DNA of 17,423 nucleotides from Clostridium sp. CAG:632 (lineage in GTDB: Bacteria; Bacillota; Clostridia; Lachnospirales; Lachnospiraceae), in contig HF991369.1 of the NCBI GenBank assembly GCA_000431515.1, positions 271,203-288,625 of the forward strand, given 5' to 3'. Each line of letters begins with the position of its first letter. The first letter of the stretch is position 1. The notes below the pieces were generated by a model. It searched no databases and was not told where the DNA came from. It worked only from the letters and a program-made list of their open reading frames with translations. Below, piece by piece: positions 6,959 to 13,972 of this stretch. Position numbers and translations under genes: made by a program.

Positions 6959-6978
6959 TGGATGGACATTAGCTGTTC
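6905..6978. repeat. 8-base inverted repeat flanking the RlmH tail segment
   Basis: GAACAGCT (6905-6912) and its reverse complement AGCTGTTC (6971-6978) flank 58 bases. In both convergent genes the repeat is read in the same frame as Glu-Gln-Leu, followed by CTC TAT in the plus gene and CTA ATG in the minus gene. Upstream of the repeat the two genes are homologous in protein; downstream only the plus gene continues as a normal RlmH tail. Swapping the orientation of the enclosed segment would give the minus gene a complete canonical tail and stop. Confidence 0.75.
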
Positions 6979-7413
6979 TAACAGCATTACTCGCATCAGC
7001 TGATGTGGAAAGGTCATATCCGAAAAGCTCAGTCTGACATCTGCCCGCCGGACAACTCTCTCATCCAGTCCAACCGAACCTCCGATAATATATGTCACCT
7101 GTGAGATTCCCCGTTCGGTTTCATACCTTTTAATCAACCCTCTCATCTGGTCCTGATCATACTTTTTACCATCAATACAGAGAGCTATCACAAGCTCCTC
7201 TGCATTCTTCGGCAGATAATGCAGAAGCCGTTCTCCCTCTGCCTCCCTGATTTTATTCAGGTTCAACTCATTACTTCCATCCGGTGTGCGTTCATCTTCC
7301 ACTTCAATAATTTCTGTTTTTACCTGACGATTCAACTGCTCCGAAAACTCCCGGATCCGGTTTCGATAAAATTCTTCTTTTACTTTTCCCACACATAACA
7401 CTCGTATTTTCAA
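6949..7413 (-). CDS. rlmH: 23S rRNA (pseudouridine1915-N3)-methyltransferase RlmH, C-terminal tail missing
   Basis: SPOUT-class trefoil-knot methyltransferase acting on 23S rRNA pseudouridine 1915 in assembled ribosomes. The core is intact: KIRVLCVGKVKE at the N-terminus, DERTPDG near 40-46, EGERLL near 59-64, IIGGSVG (109-115) for SAM, and LSFSDMTFPHQLMR (128-141). After Glu-Gln-Leu (146-148) it should continue YRxYRI...PYHK, but instead ends MSIHYL and stops at 154 residues; its last codons are antisense to the tail codons of the plus-strand paralog. The family tail carries catalytic residues, so this protein should be inactive as a homodimer. The start is TTG, with AGGAGA at good spacing; no ATG alternative exists. 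The AT-rich upstream gap holds a TATAAT-like sequence (7508-7503) without a good -35 box. Confidence 0.88.
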   Translation of the reverse strand: MKIRVLCVGKVKEEFYRNRIREFSEQLNRQVKTEIIEVEDERTPDGSNELNLNKIREAEGERLLHYLPKNAEELVIALCIDGKKYDQDQMRGLIKRYETERGISQVTYIIGGSVGLDERVVRRADVRLSFSDMTFPHQLMRVMLLEQLMSIHYL

Positions 7414-7565
7414 TCCCGATCTCCTACTTTATAAATAGATTCTGTTTTCTATATCTTTCACATAAAATTCTTTTTGCATTCATAATTTGTTCATATTTGA
7501 TGATTATAATACAGGTAAATAAAGATTTAGCATTTAACTAATAATTTTCTCTCCCCTCATATAAC

Positions 7566-7591
7566 AAGCACTCAGGTTCGGCTGAGTGCTT
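7566..7591 (-). terminator. Hairpin terminator ending the def-thiN operon
   Basis: AAGCACTCAG (7566-7575) and CTGAGTGCTT (7582-7591) form a perfect 10-base-pair stem with a 6-base loop, 11 bases past the thiN stop. On the minus strand it is followed by UGUUAUAU, a moderate U-tract. The opposite side is also T-rich (ATTTATTT), so it could work in both directions. Confidence 0.75.
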
Positions 7592-7602
7592 ATTTATTTC
7601 TA

Positions 7603-8325
7603 TTAATCTCTGCTTTCAATGACCAACAGACTTCCGGTCTTCATTTGAATCAATGCCTCTTCATCTTCAATCTCATTGCTGATACCGCGGCTCACTCCAT
7701 TGTCGGTAATCTTATTGCCACCTTCCCATGCAATTCCGATATGAAAAGTATAATCCTCCAGCGGATATTTCATCCCCGTAAGTGTCACACCGGTCACCAG
7801 CTCTGTATACGGGATCAAAGAGACATAAGTTCCAAACTGCTTCTCCCGTTCCAGACGAAGCTCATGATCGATCATATGAATCCGGTTATGGGCATCTACC
7901 AACTCTGCCGCAACTCCCTTTTCCATGCAGATCTGCAGAAGTCCCAGATTCGCCAGCATATGATCAATTCTGGTCCCGGTCGCTCCGAGAATCGTTATCT
8001 CTTCAATATCTTCCTCAAGGGCCGTATAGAGTGCCAGATGAGAATCTGTATAATTCTTTTCCGGTGGATAACGGAGGATCCGGACATCCGGTCTTTCCCG
8101 GTATTTCTGCAGTTCCCCCGGTTCTACGGAATCATAATCTCCGACTACGATCAGCTCTGCCTGCATATCCGGATTCCTCTTTTCAAGCTCTGCCATTCCA
8201 TCCAGTCCGTGATCCGCAATTATAAATAATTCCGGTCCTTCATTGCCATATTTATCTTTGATATAAGAAGAGGCGAATTCGACATCAAATTCGCCTCCGG
8301 CTATCATAACACAATGCTTTCCCAT
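7603..8325 (-). CDS. thiN: Thiamine pyrophosphokinase
   Basis: Transfers pyrophosphate from ATP to thiamine, giving the cofactor thiamine diphosphate. The 240-residue protein shows the family's ordered motifs: GDYDS near residues 82-86, PEKNYTDSHLAL near 106-117 (acidic metal-binding pair), and LGATGTRIDHMLAN near 132-145. The C-terminal part (SRGISNEI near 212-219) fits the thiamine-binding beta-domain, where SNEF/SNEI is usual. The ATG follows an AGGAGATC ribosome binding site that includes the rpe stop codon, so the genes are tightly coupled. It is the last gene of the operon, the same position relative to rsgA and rpe as in Bacillus. No TPP riboswitch is seen; the enzyme salvages thiamine and is probably expressed constitutively. 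Confidence 0.93.
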   Translation of the reverse strand: MGKHCVMIAGGEFDVEFASSYIKDKYGNEGPELFIIADHGLDGMAELEKRNPDMQAELIVVGDYDSVEPGELQKYRERPDVRILRYPPEKNYTDSHLALYTALEEDIEEITILGATGTRIDHMLANLGLLQICMEKGVAAELVDAHNRIHMIDHELRLEREKQFGTYVSLIPYTELVTGVTLTGMKYPLEDYTFHIGIAWEGGNKITDNGVSRGISNEIEDEEALIQMKTGSLLVIESRD

Positions 8326-8335
8326 TGATGATCTC

Positions 8336-8986
8336 CTAACACATCCGCTTCAGGAACTCTTTTACATTCTCTGCCGGATTTCCGTTAAAGATTGCAGAGC
8401 CTGCCACGATAACATCTGCTCCTGCATCTACAACCGTGGAAATATTATTGAGTGTAATTCCTCCGTCAACTTCAATCTCCAGATTCTTAAGTCCCTTATC
8501 TTCTGCAATTTTACGTACCCTTTTAATCTTATCCAGAACTCCCGGAATGAATGCCTGCCCACCAAAGCCCGGATTCACACTCATAACCAGTACCATATCA
8601 ATATCATCAAAGATATAATTCAATACATTCACAGAGGTTGCGGGATTCAGTGCAACACCTGCCTTCATATCCAGTTCACGAATTCTGGTAATGGTCCGAT
8701 GCAGATGCTTACAGCTCTCTGCATGTACGGTCACAATATCAGCACCCGCATCCTTAAACTCCTGTAAATAACGGATTGGTTCCTCAATCATCAGATGAAC
8801 ATCCAGCGGTTTCTCTGTCACTTTCCGTACTGCCTGTATCACAGGCATTCCAAACGAAATATTTGGCACAAACTGACCATCCATAACATCCAGATGTATA
8901 TAATCTGCTCCTGCCTTATCTACACATTGAACCTGTGCGCCTAATTGTGTGAAATCTGCCGATAATATAGATGGTGATAGTTTCAT
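8336..8986 (-). CDS. rpe: Ribulose-phosphate 3-epimerase
   Basis: Interconverts ribulose 5-phosphate and xylulose 5-phosphate in the pentose phosphate pathway. A TIM barrel of 216 residues, the usual size. Visible landmarks are LSPSILSADF at the N-terminus, HLDVMDGQFVPN near residues 32-43 (metal-binding His and catalytic Asp), DVHLMIEEP near 62-70, MSVNPGFGGQAF near 135-146, and EVDGGI near 172-177 with the second catalytic Asp. The ATG lies one base after the rsgA stop, with AAGGAGTTGG inside the rsgA 3' end, so it is certainly co-transcribed and probably translationally coupled. Its place between a ribosome-assembly GTPase and a thiamine kinase is standard in Firmicutes. Confidence 0.97.
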   Translation of the reverse strand: MKLSPSILSADFTQLGAQVQCVDKAGADYIHLDVMDGQFVPNISFGMPVIQAVRKVTEKPLDVHLMIEEPIRYLQEFKDAGADIVTVHAESCKHLHRTITRIRELDMKAGVALNPATSVNVLNYIFDDIDMVLVMSVNPGFGGQAFIPGVLDKIKRVRKIAEDKGLKNLEIEVDGGITLNNISTVVDAGADVIVAGSAIFNGNPAENVKEFLKRMC

Positions 8987-8987
8987 G

Positions 8988-9866
8988 TTACCAACTCCTT
9001 GTATTTTTTATTTCTTCATAGAATTCTACATAATGTTCATATCGAATCCTGTTGATCTCTTCTTCTGCAACTGCCTGCTTTACTCTGCACTCCGGCTCAT
9101 GGGTGTGCGAGCACCCAAGGAACCGGCACTGTCCCTCATACAAATGAAACTCCGGAAAATAATCCTTTAATTCTTCCTTCGTAATTCCACTCAAATATAA
9201 GGTACTGAATCCGGGTGTATCTATGAAATACGTATCCGTACCTGCCGGCATCAGCTCAGAATGTCTGGTTGTATGCTTGCCACGCTTGATCTTTTCACTG
9301 ATCTCACCGGTCTTTGCATTCGCTTCCGGAAGCAGGCAGTTTAACAATGAAGACTTGCCTACACCGGACGGCCCGGCCAGAACCGTAGTCTTTCCTGCAA
9401 TCAGCTGTTTTATCTCTGCAATCCCTTCTCCGGAATATGTGCTGGTAAAACAGACCTGATTTCCACTCTTTGCATATACTTCCGCAAGGCGGTTACGCAT
9501 CTCTTCTTCTACCAGATCCACCTTGTTAAAGCATACGATAGTTTTAACCTGCTGTCGATTCATCAAGATCAGAAACCGATCCAGCAGGTTAAGATTGGGA
9601 TTCGGCTCTGCAGCTGCAAACTCGATCAGAACCTGGTCTACATTTGCAACTGCCGGCCGTATTAATTCATTTTTACGTGGATAGATCTGTACGACATTTC
9701 CTGTCATTTTCTCAGGATCCAGAACTTCAATATCTACCAGATCTCCCGGCAAAGGTTTTAATTTCTGATTACGGAAACTCCCCTTCGCCTTGCATTCATA
9801 TAATCCATAGTCCGGCACCTCTACATAATAGAAACCGGCTATGCCCTTCATGATCCTTCCCTGCAT
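8988..9866 (-). CDS. rsgA: Ribosome small-subunit biogenesis GTPase RsgA
   Basis: Circularly permuted GTPase that acts in late 30S subunit maturation. An N-terminal OB fold (IAGFYYVEV, GDLVDIEV) leads into the permuted G-domain with order G4-G1-G2-G3: NKVD, GPSGVGKSSLLN, TTRHSEL, DTPGF. A C-terminal zinc knuckle reads CRFLGCSHTHEPEC. I set the start at the ATG at 9866 (MQGRIMKGIAGFYYV), which matches the Bacillus YloQ N-terminus and gives about 292 residues; an upstream ATG at 9935 would overlap prkC by 62 bases with no family support. It begins 7 bases after the prkC stop. In Bacillus, RsgA is itself a substrate of PrkC, so co-transcription with kinase and phosphatase makes functional sense. 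Confidence 0.95.
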   Translation of the reverse strand: MQGRIMKGIAGFYYVEVPDYGLYECKAKGSFRNQKLKPLPGDLVDIEVLDPEKMTGNVVQIYPRKNELIRPAVANVDQVLIEFAAAEPNPNLNLLDRFLILMNRQQVKTIVCFNKVDLVEEEMRNRLAEVYAKSGNQVCFTSTYSGEGIAEIKQLIAGKTTVLAGPSGVGKSSLLNCLLPEANAKTGEISEKIKRGKHTTRHSELMPAGTDTYFIDTPGFSTLYLSGITKEELKDYFPEFHLYEGQCRFLGCSHTHEPECRVKQAVAEEEINRIRYEHYVEFYEEIKNTRSW

Positions 9867-9873
9867 AGATGCC

Positions 9874-12183
9874 CTACTCTTCTGCGACCTGGACATTAAC
9901 AGATTCCGATACATCCTCCGGCTTGGTCGGTACACCGTTATATAAAATCTGAAGTGTACCGGTATTCGGCAGACCTGTCAGTGTAGACCCTGCCGGAATG
10001 GTCAAAGTCTTATTCTGCGCGGAAATGGAGCCGCTTGCAATCGTTCTACTGGTATCTCCAATCACATACACAACCGTTACATTGTAACTATTCGTGGAAT
10101 CACCAGCACCTACAAATGAAATGCTTCCGCTAAAGGTTGCTGTATAGGTCTTAGTAGCTGTTGTTGCCTCCGTTGTCGGTTCCGGTCCCTTACTGATCGT
10201 AATATCTACGCTGGAACCTTCCAGTACCTTTGTTCCGTAGCTGGTACTCTGGCTGATTACCCGACCTGCTTCTACGGTAGCACTATATTCTTCTGTTACA
10301 TTACCAAGTTTTAAGTTATGATTTGTAAGCTCTGCTTCTGCTTCCTGCTGTGTCTTATTTCTTAAATCCGGAACCTCTGCTTCCTTCATTTCCGGTCCGT
10401 TGCTGACAACAACCGTTACAGTACTTCCATCTGCAGCCTTCTGATCTCCGGACGGATCCTGACGGATGACATGATCCTTCTCAACATCCGCACTGTATTC
10501 ATAGCTGTGTGTTACCTGAAAACCGGCTGCCTTTATTGTTTCATCCGCCTGTGCAACTTCAAATCCTACCACATTCGGTACCGCTACTTCTGCTTTACCT
10601 GCACTGACTACAATCTTAACCTTGGTATCTGCAGGAATCATATCGCCCTTCTCATAGCTCTGGGAAATTACAATATCTGCATCAATCGTATCATCATTCT
10701 TCTTCTCAATCTCATATGGAATCTCAGCATCTGTCAGCTCTTTCTCTGCATCCTGCTGCTTCTTACCCACAACATTCACGGTCATTTCAATTGCACCGTT
10801 GTTCTTATCTTCGGTATTCTTATTGCTGCCGAACTTAAACCATCCGGCTGCTTTACCGATAAACAGCATGATAAACATTGCAATAATAACAGCTGCTACA
10901 ATACCGCCGATCATCACGATTTTCTGAAGCTTTGGATCGATATCGTCAATATCCTCATCTGTAATGTCACCTGTTTCATTATCACCATCATCCGAATCGC
11001 CATAATCATATTTATAATCGTCATCATCCGGATCAAAATCATCATCCACACCCTGATACCGGCTGCTTTCCGTCACTGCTCTGCCGGCAGAGACTGCCGC
11101 TTCTGTTCTGCCTTCCGGTTTCTGCGTTCTGACCGGTTCCTGATATCTAGGTTTCTCCGGCTGTTCTTCTCCTGCCGGTGCTTCCTGATATTTACCTGTA
11201 TCTGCAACAGACTGTCCCGGCTCCTCATAACCGGTCATAGTATCTGTATCATCATATGCCTTCTTACCGGCTGATTCCCGGATGGAGCTTAATTCCGCCT
11301 GCGACATCATAACGGTTGGCGCATTATTGGAAGTATTCGTTCCCATTACTACAAAATCCCCATTCGGATTTGTTGCAACTCTGCGCAGATCCGCAATCAA
11401 AGCACTGGCTGTCAGATAACGGCGTTCCGGTTTTTTCTGTGTACATTTTAAAATGACTTTCTCCAGACTTGCAGGTATATCCGGATAATATTCTCTCGGT
11501 GGGATCATTTCTTCCTGAATATGCTTCAATGCAACTGTTACATTGTTATCACCTTCAAATGGTACCCGTCCGGTCACCATCTCATACATGGTAATACCAA
11601 GGGAATAAATATCACTCTTTTCATCACTATAACCGCCTCTTGCCTGTTCCGGTGAAATATAATGAACACTTCCCATGGCATTGGATGCTACCGTATTGGA
11701 GGTAGCTGCTCGCGCAATACCGAAATCCGTCACCTTCAGCGTTCCGTTTTTCGACACAATAATATTCTGTGGTTTAATATCTCTGTGAATCGTATGATTC
11801 TGATGAGCCACTTCGATACCGGATGCAATCTGCAGTGCAAAATCCAACGCCTGCTCCGCTGATAATCTACCATGGTCCATGATATATTCTTTCAGGGTAA
11901 TTCCCTCAACGAACTCCATAACAATATAGTAAATGCCCTCGTCCTCACCTACATCATATACATTTACAATATTCGGATGGGACAGTCCTGCTGCTGACTG
12001 TGCCTCAACCCGGAACTTGGATACAAAATTCCGGTCATCACTGAATTCCCTTTTCAGTACCTTGACCGCAACATAGCGATTCAGCTTATGATCCTTTGCC
12101 TTATATACTTCAGACATACCGCCTGAGCCTACAAGCTCGATTATCTCGTATCTATCACCTAACATCATTCCTGGTTTTAACAT
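9874..12183 (-). CDS. prkC: PASTA-domain Ser/Thr protein kinase
   Basis: Transmembrane eukaryotic-like kinase that senses muropeptides or lipid II and regulates growth, division and spore germination in Firmicutes. The kinase domain (about 12-270) has the glycine loop VGSGGMSEVY (18-27), Lys41, Glu60, HRD (133-135), DFG (153-155) and SPE (177-179). A cytoplasmic linker follows; residues 380-416 contain 21 Asp or Glu. One membrane segment lies at 422-443. Outside are three PASTA repeats (about 466-670), then a Thr-rich hinge and an extra beta-rich domain of about 90 residues. The total, 769, is longer than Bacillus PrkC because of the linker and this last domain. The ATG has a GAGAGGTG ribosome binding site. 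It follows its cognate phosphatase by 16 bases. Confidence 0.97.
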   Translation of the reverse strand: MLKPGMMLGDRYEIIELVGSGGMSEVYKAKDHKLNRYVAVKVLKREFSDDRNFVSKFRVEAQSAAGLSHPNIVNVYDVGEDEGIYYIVMEFVEGITLKEYIMDHGRLSAEQALDFALQIASGIEVAHQNHTIHRDIKPQNIIVSKNGTLKVTDFGIARAATSNTVASNAMGSVHYISPEQARGGYSDEKSDIYSLGITMYEMVTGRVPFEGDNNVTVALKHIQEEMIPPREYYPDIPASLEKVILKCTQKKPERRYLTASALIADLRRVATNPNGDFVVMGTNTSNNAPTVMMSQAELSSIRESAGKKAYDDTDTMTGYEEPGQSVADTGKYQEAPAGEEQPEKPRYQEPVRTQKPEGRTEAAVSAGRAVTESSRYQGVDDDFDPDDDDYKYDYGDSDDGDNETGDITDEDIDDIDPKLQKIVMIGGIVAAVIIAMFIMLFIGKAAGWFKFGSNKNTEDKNNGAIEMTVNVVGKKQQDAEKELTDAEIPYEIEKKNDDTIDADIVISQSYEKGDMIPADTKVKIVVSAGKAEVAVPNVVGFEVAQADETIKAAGFQVTHSYEYSADVEKDHVIRQDPSGDQKAADGSTVTVVVSNGPEMKEAEVPDLRNKTQQEAEAELTNHNLKLGNVTEEYSATVEAGRVISQSTSYGTKVLEGSSVDITISKGPEPTTEATTATKTYTATFSGSISFVGAGDSTNSYNVTVVYVIGDTSRTIASGSISAQNKTLTIPAGSTLTGLPNTGTLQILYNGVPTKPEDVSESVNVQVAEE

Positions 12184-12199
12184 TTTTACACCTCTCTAT

Positions 12200-12922
12200 T
12201 TACTGTGCCACCACAAGGGCTGCTATATTATCTTTACCACCGTAATAATTTGCCCGGTCGATCAGGCGTATTACCGCAGCTTCCGGTTGTTCTGCCTCAA
12301 TAATGATATTCTGGATCTCATCATCCTCTACCATGTTGGATAATCCGTCAGAGCACATTAAAATCTTTTCATCCATATGCAGCTCGATTTCAAAGAAATC
12401 CGGAATTGCTTCCTCATTTGCTCCCAAAGCTCTGGTTATAATATTCTTCTCCGGATGGTTCCTGACCTTTAACGGATCCAGCTGTCCGGTCCGGATCAGC
12501 TCTTCTACAAGTGAATGATCCAATGTTATCTGCCGGATAGTATCTCTATCCAGTACATATAGCCGGCTGTCTCCGATATTGGCCACATATAAACGGCTTG
12601 CATCTACCACTGCACAAACAAACGTAGTTCCCATTCCGCTTAATTCTTCCCGTTCCTTCGATGCTGCAAGGATTCCTTCATTTACCGTCCGGATTCCCTG
12701 CTTCATGACCGTAATGGGATTTGATCCTTCACACTGTTTTACAAATTCTACAAATCGATCCACTGCGTAAGAAGAAGCATAATCGCCGGCCTTATGTCCG
12801 CCCATGCCATCTGCTACAATGTAGAGATTCGGAAGACACCCCACTGGTTCATCACTGAAGAAGAGATTATCTTGATTCATACTCCGCTTCTTACCGATAT
12901 CTGTTTTTCCAAAAGATAACAA
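12200..12922 (-). CDS. stp: PP2C-type protein phosphatase partner of PrkC
   Basis: Metal-dependent Ser/Thr phosphatase that reverses PrkC phosphorylation (called PrpC or Stp). The 240-residue protein has all PP2C metal and structural motifs: MNQD near 15-18, VADGMGGHKAG near 36-46 with metal-binding Asp38, VANIGDSRLY near 114-123, MCSDGLSNMV, and GGKDNIAALV near the C-terminus. The start codon is TTG at 12922; there is no ATG before the essential MNQDN motif, and AGGAGG stands 8 bases upstream, so TTG is convincing. The ribosome binding site lies in the 12-base gap after rlmN, so the genes are co-transcribed. Stp directly before prkC is the standard Firmicute order. Confidence 0.95.
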   Translation of the reverse strand: MLSFGKTDIGKKRSMNQDNLFFSDEPVGCLPNLYIVADGMGGHKAGDYASSYAVDRFVEFVKQCEGSNPITVMKQGIRTVNEGILAASKEREELSGMGTTFVCAVVDASRLYVANIGDSRLYVLDRDTIRQITLDHSLVEELIRTGQLDPLKVRNHPEKNIITRALGANEEAIPDFFEIELHMDEKILMCSDGLSNMVEDDEIQNIIIEAEQPEAAVIRLIDRANYYGGKDNIAALVVAQ

Positions 12923-12934
12923 ATCCGCTTCCTC

Positions 12935-13963
12935 CTATTGATTTTGTTGCATATAATTTCTCCTTAACTGCCCACAGGCAGCGTCTATATCTCTACCCAT
13001 ACCTCTTCTTATAGTACCATTAATCTGATTATTTTCAAGTAGATATTTGAAATTTTGTATCGATTTATCTGTTCCGCGCTGAAAATCCCGCTCCTTGATC
13101 GGGTTGATCGGAATCAGATTTACATGACACGGCCGATATGGTTTCAGCAGCTCTGCCAGCCGTTTCGCATGTTCCGGAGAGTCATTGACTCCCTGTACCA
13201 GACTGTATTCATAGGTAACCCGGCGCCCCGTTTTCTCAAAATAATACTGACAGGCCTCCAGAGTCTCATGAAGGGAATATCGTCTTGCAATCGGCATCAG
13301 TTCCTGTCTCTCGGCATCCGTAGATGCATGCAGAGACAGTGCAAAGGTGATCTGAAGTCCTTCCTCCGCAAGTGCCCGTATCTGCGGAACCAGGCCGCAA
13401 CTGGACACGGTGATATTTCTCTGGCTGATATGCAGTCCCCGCTCACCGGATACCAGATGTAAAAAACGGATCAGGGAATCATAATTATCCAGCGGTTCTC
13501 CGGATCCCATCACTACGATATTCGATACCCGTTCTCCCATTGCATACTGCATGGCATAGACCTGATCCAGCATCTCAGATGCGGTCAGATTTCTCACAAC
13601 GCCGTCAATGGTCGATGCACAGAACCGGCACCCCATCCGACAGCCGACCTGTGAGGATATGCAGACAGAATTTCCATGTTTATACGGCATCCAGACACTC
13701 TCGATCAGATTGTTATCCCATAACCGAAACAGGAATTTATTCGTTCCGTCTTCTTTGGATACCAGTCTGGTCTCTTCCTCTACTCCGATCCAGTCCTCTG
13801 CGAGTTTCTTCCGTAACTCGCCCGGAAGATTCTTCATCTCCTCCGGAGATCGTACCAGCTTCTGATGAATCCACTGATACACCTGATCTGCCCGGAATTT
13901 CGGCAATCCCAGTTCCTTTATATACGCTTGCAGTTCTTCGTATGTCATTGAACGAATATCCAT
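12935..13963 (-). CDS. rlmN: Dual-specificity 23S rRNA/tRNA adenine-C2 methyltransferase RlmN
   Basis: Radical-SAM enzyme that makes 2-methyladenosine at 23S A2503 and at position 37 of some tRNAs. The 342-residue length is typical. The iron-sulfur cluster motif is CRMGCRFC (CxxxCxxC); the second essential cysteine that accepts the methyl group is in DAACGQLR near the C-terminus, so it is not a Cfr-like truncated form. GSGEPLDN is the usual SAM-site block. The ATG has GAGG 7 bases upstream and lies 9 bases after the rsmB stop. The last 90 bases or so turn AT-rich and use AGA for arginine, whereas the rest of the gene uses CGG. Confidence 0.96.
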   Translation of the reverse strand: MDIRSMTYEELQAYIKELGLPKFRADQVYQWIHQKLVRSPEEMKNLPGELRKKLAEDWIGVEEETRLVSKEDGTNKFLFRLWDNNLIESVWMPYKHGNSVCISSQVGCRMGCRFCASTIDGVVRNLTASEMLDQVYAMQYAMGERVSNIVVMGSGEPLDNYDSLIRFLHLVSGERGLHISQRNITVSSCGLVPQIRALAEEGLQITFALSLHASTDAERQELMPIARRYSLHETLEACQYYFEKTGRRVTYEYSLVQGVNDSPEHAKRLAELLKPYRPCHVNLIPINPIKERDFQRGTDKSIQNFKYLLENNQINGTIRRGMGRDIDAACGQLRRNYMQQNQ

Positions 13964-13972
13964 AGTTTTACC

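Noticed and set aside
6949..7413. Simple sequencing frameshift as the cause of the missing RlmH tail
   Set aside because: The tail codons do not occur in any minus-strand frame downstream of the stop; the only tail in the area is on the plus strand, so a one-base error cannot explain it.
7503..7510. TATAAT on both strands between rlmH and thiN
   Set aside because: No acceptable -35 box at 16-18 bases on either strand; AT-rich background can produce this by chance. I did not list it as a promoter.
9867..9935. 69-base longer rsgA starting at an ATG inside prkC
   Set aside because: It adds a basic stretch not found in RsgA and overlaps prkC; the ATG at 9866 matches the family N-terminus.
10471..11274. 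267-codon plus-strand open frame opposite prkC
   Set aside because: Low-complexity Ile/His/Cys/Leu-rich translation, exact antisense of a clear PrkC coding region, no ribosome binding site; a shadow frame.
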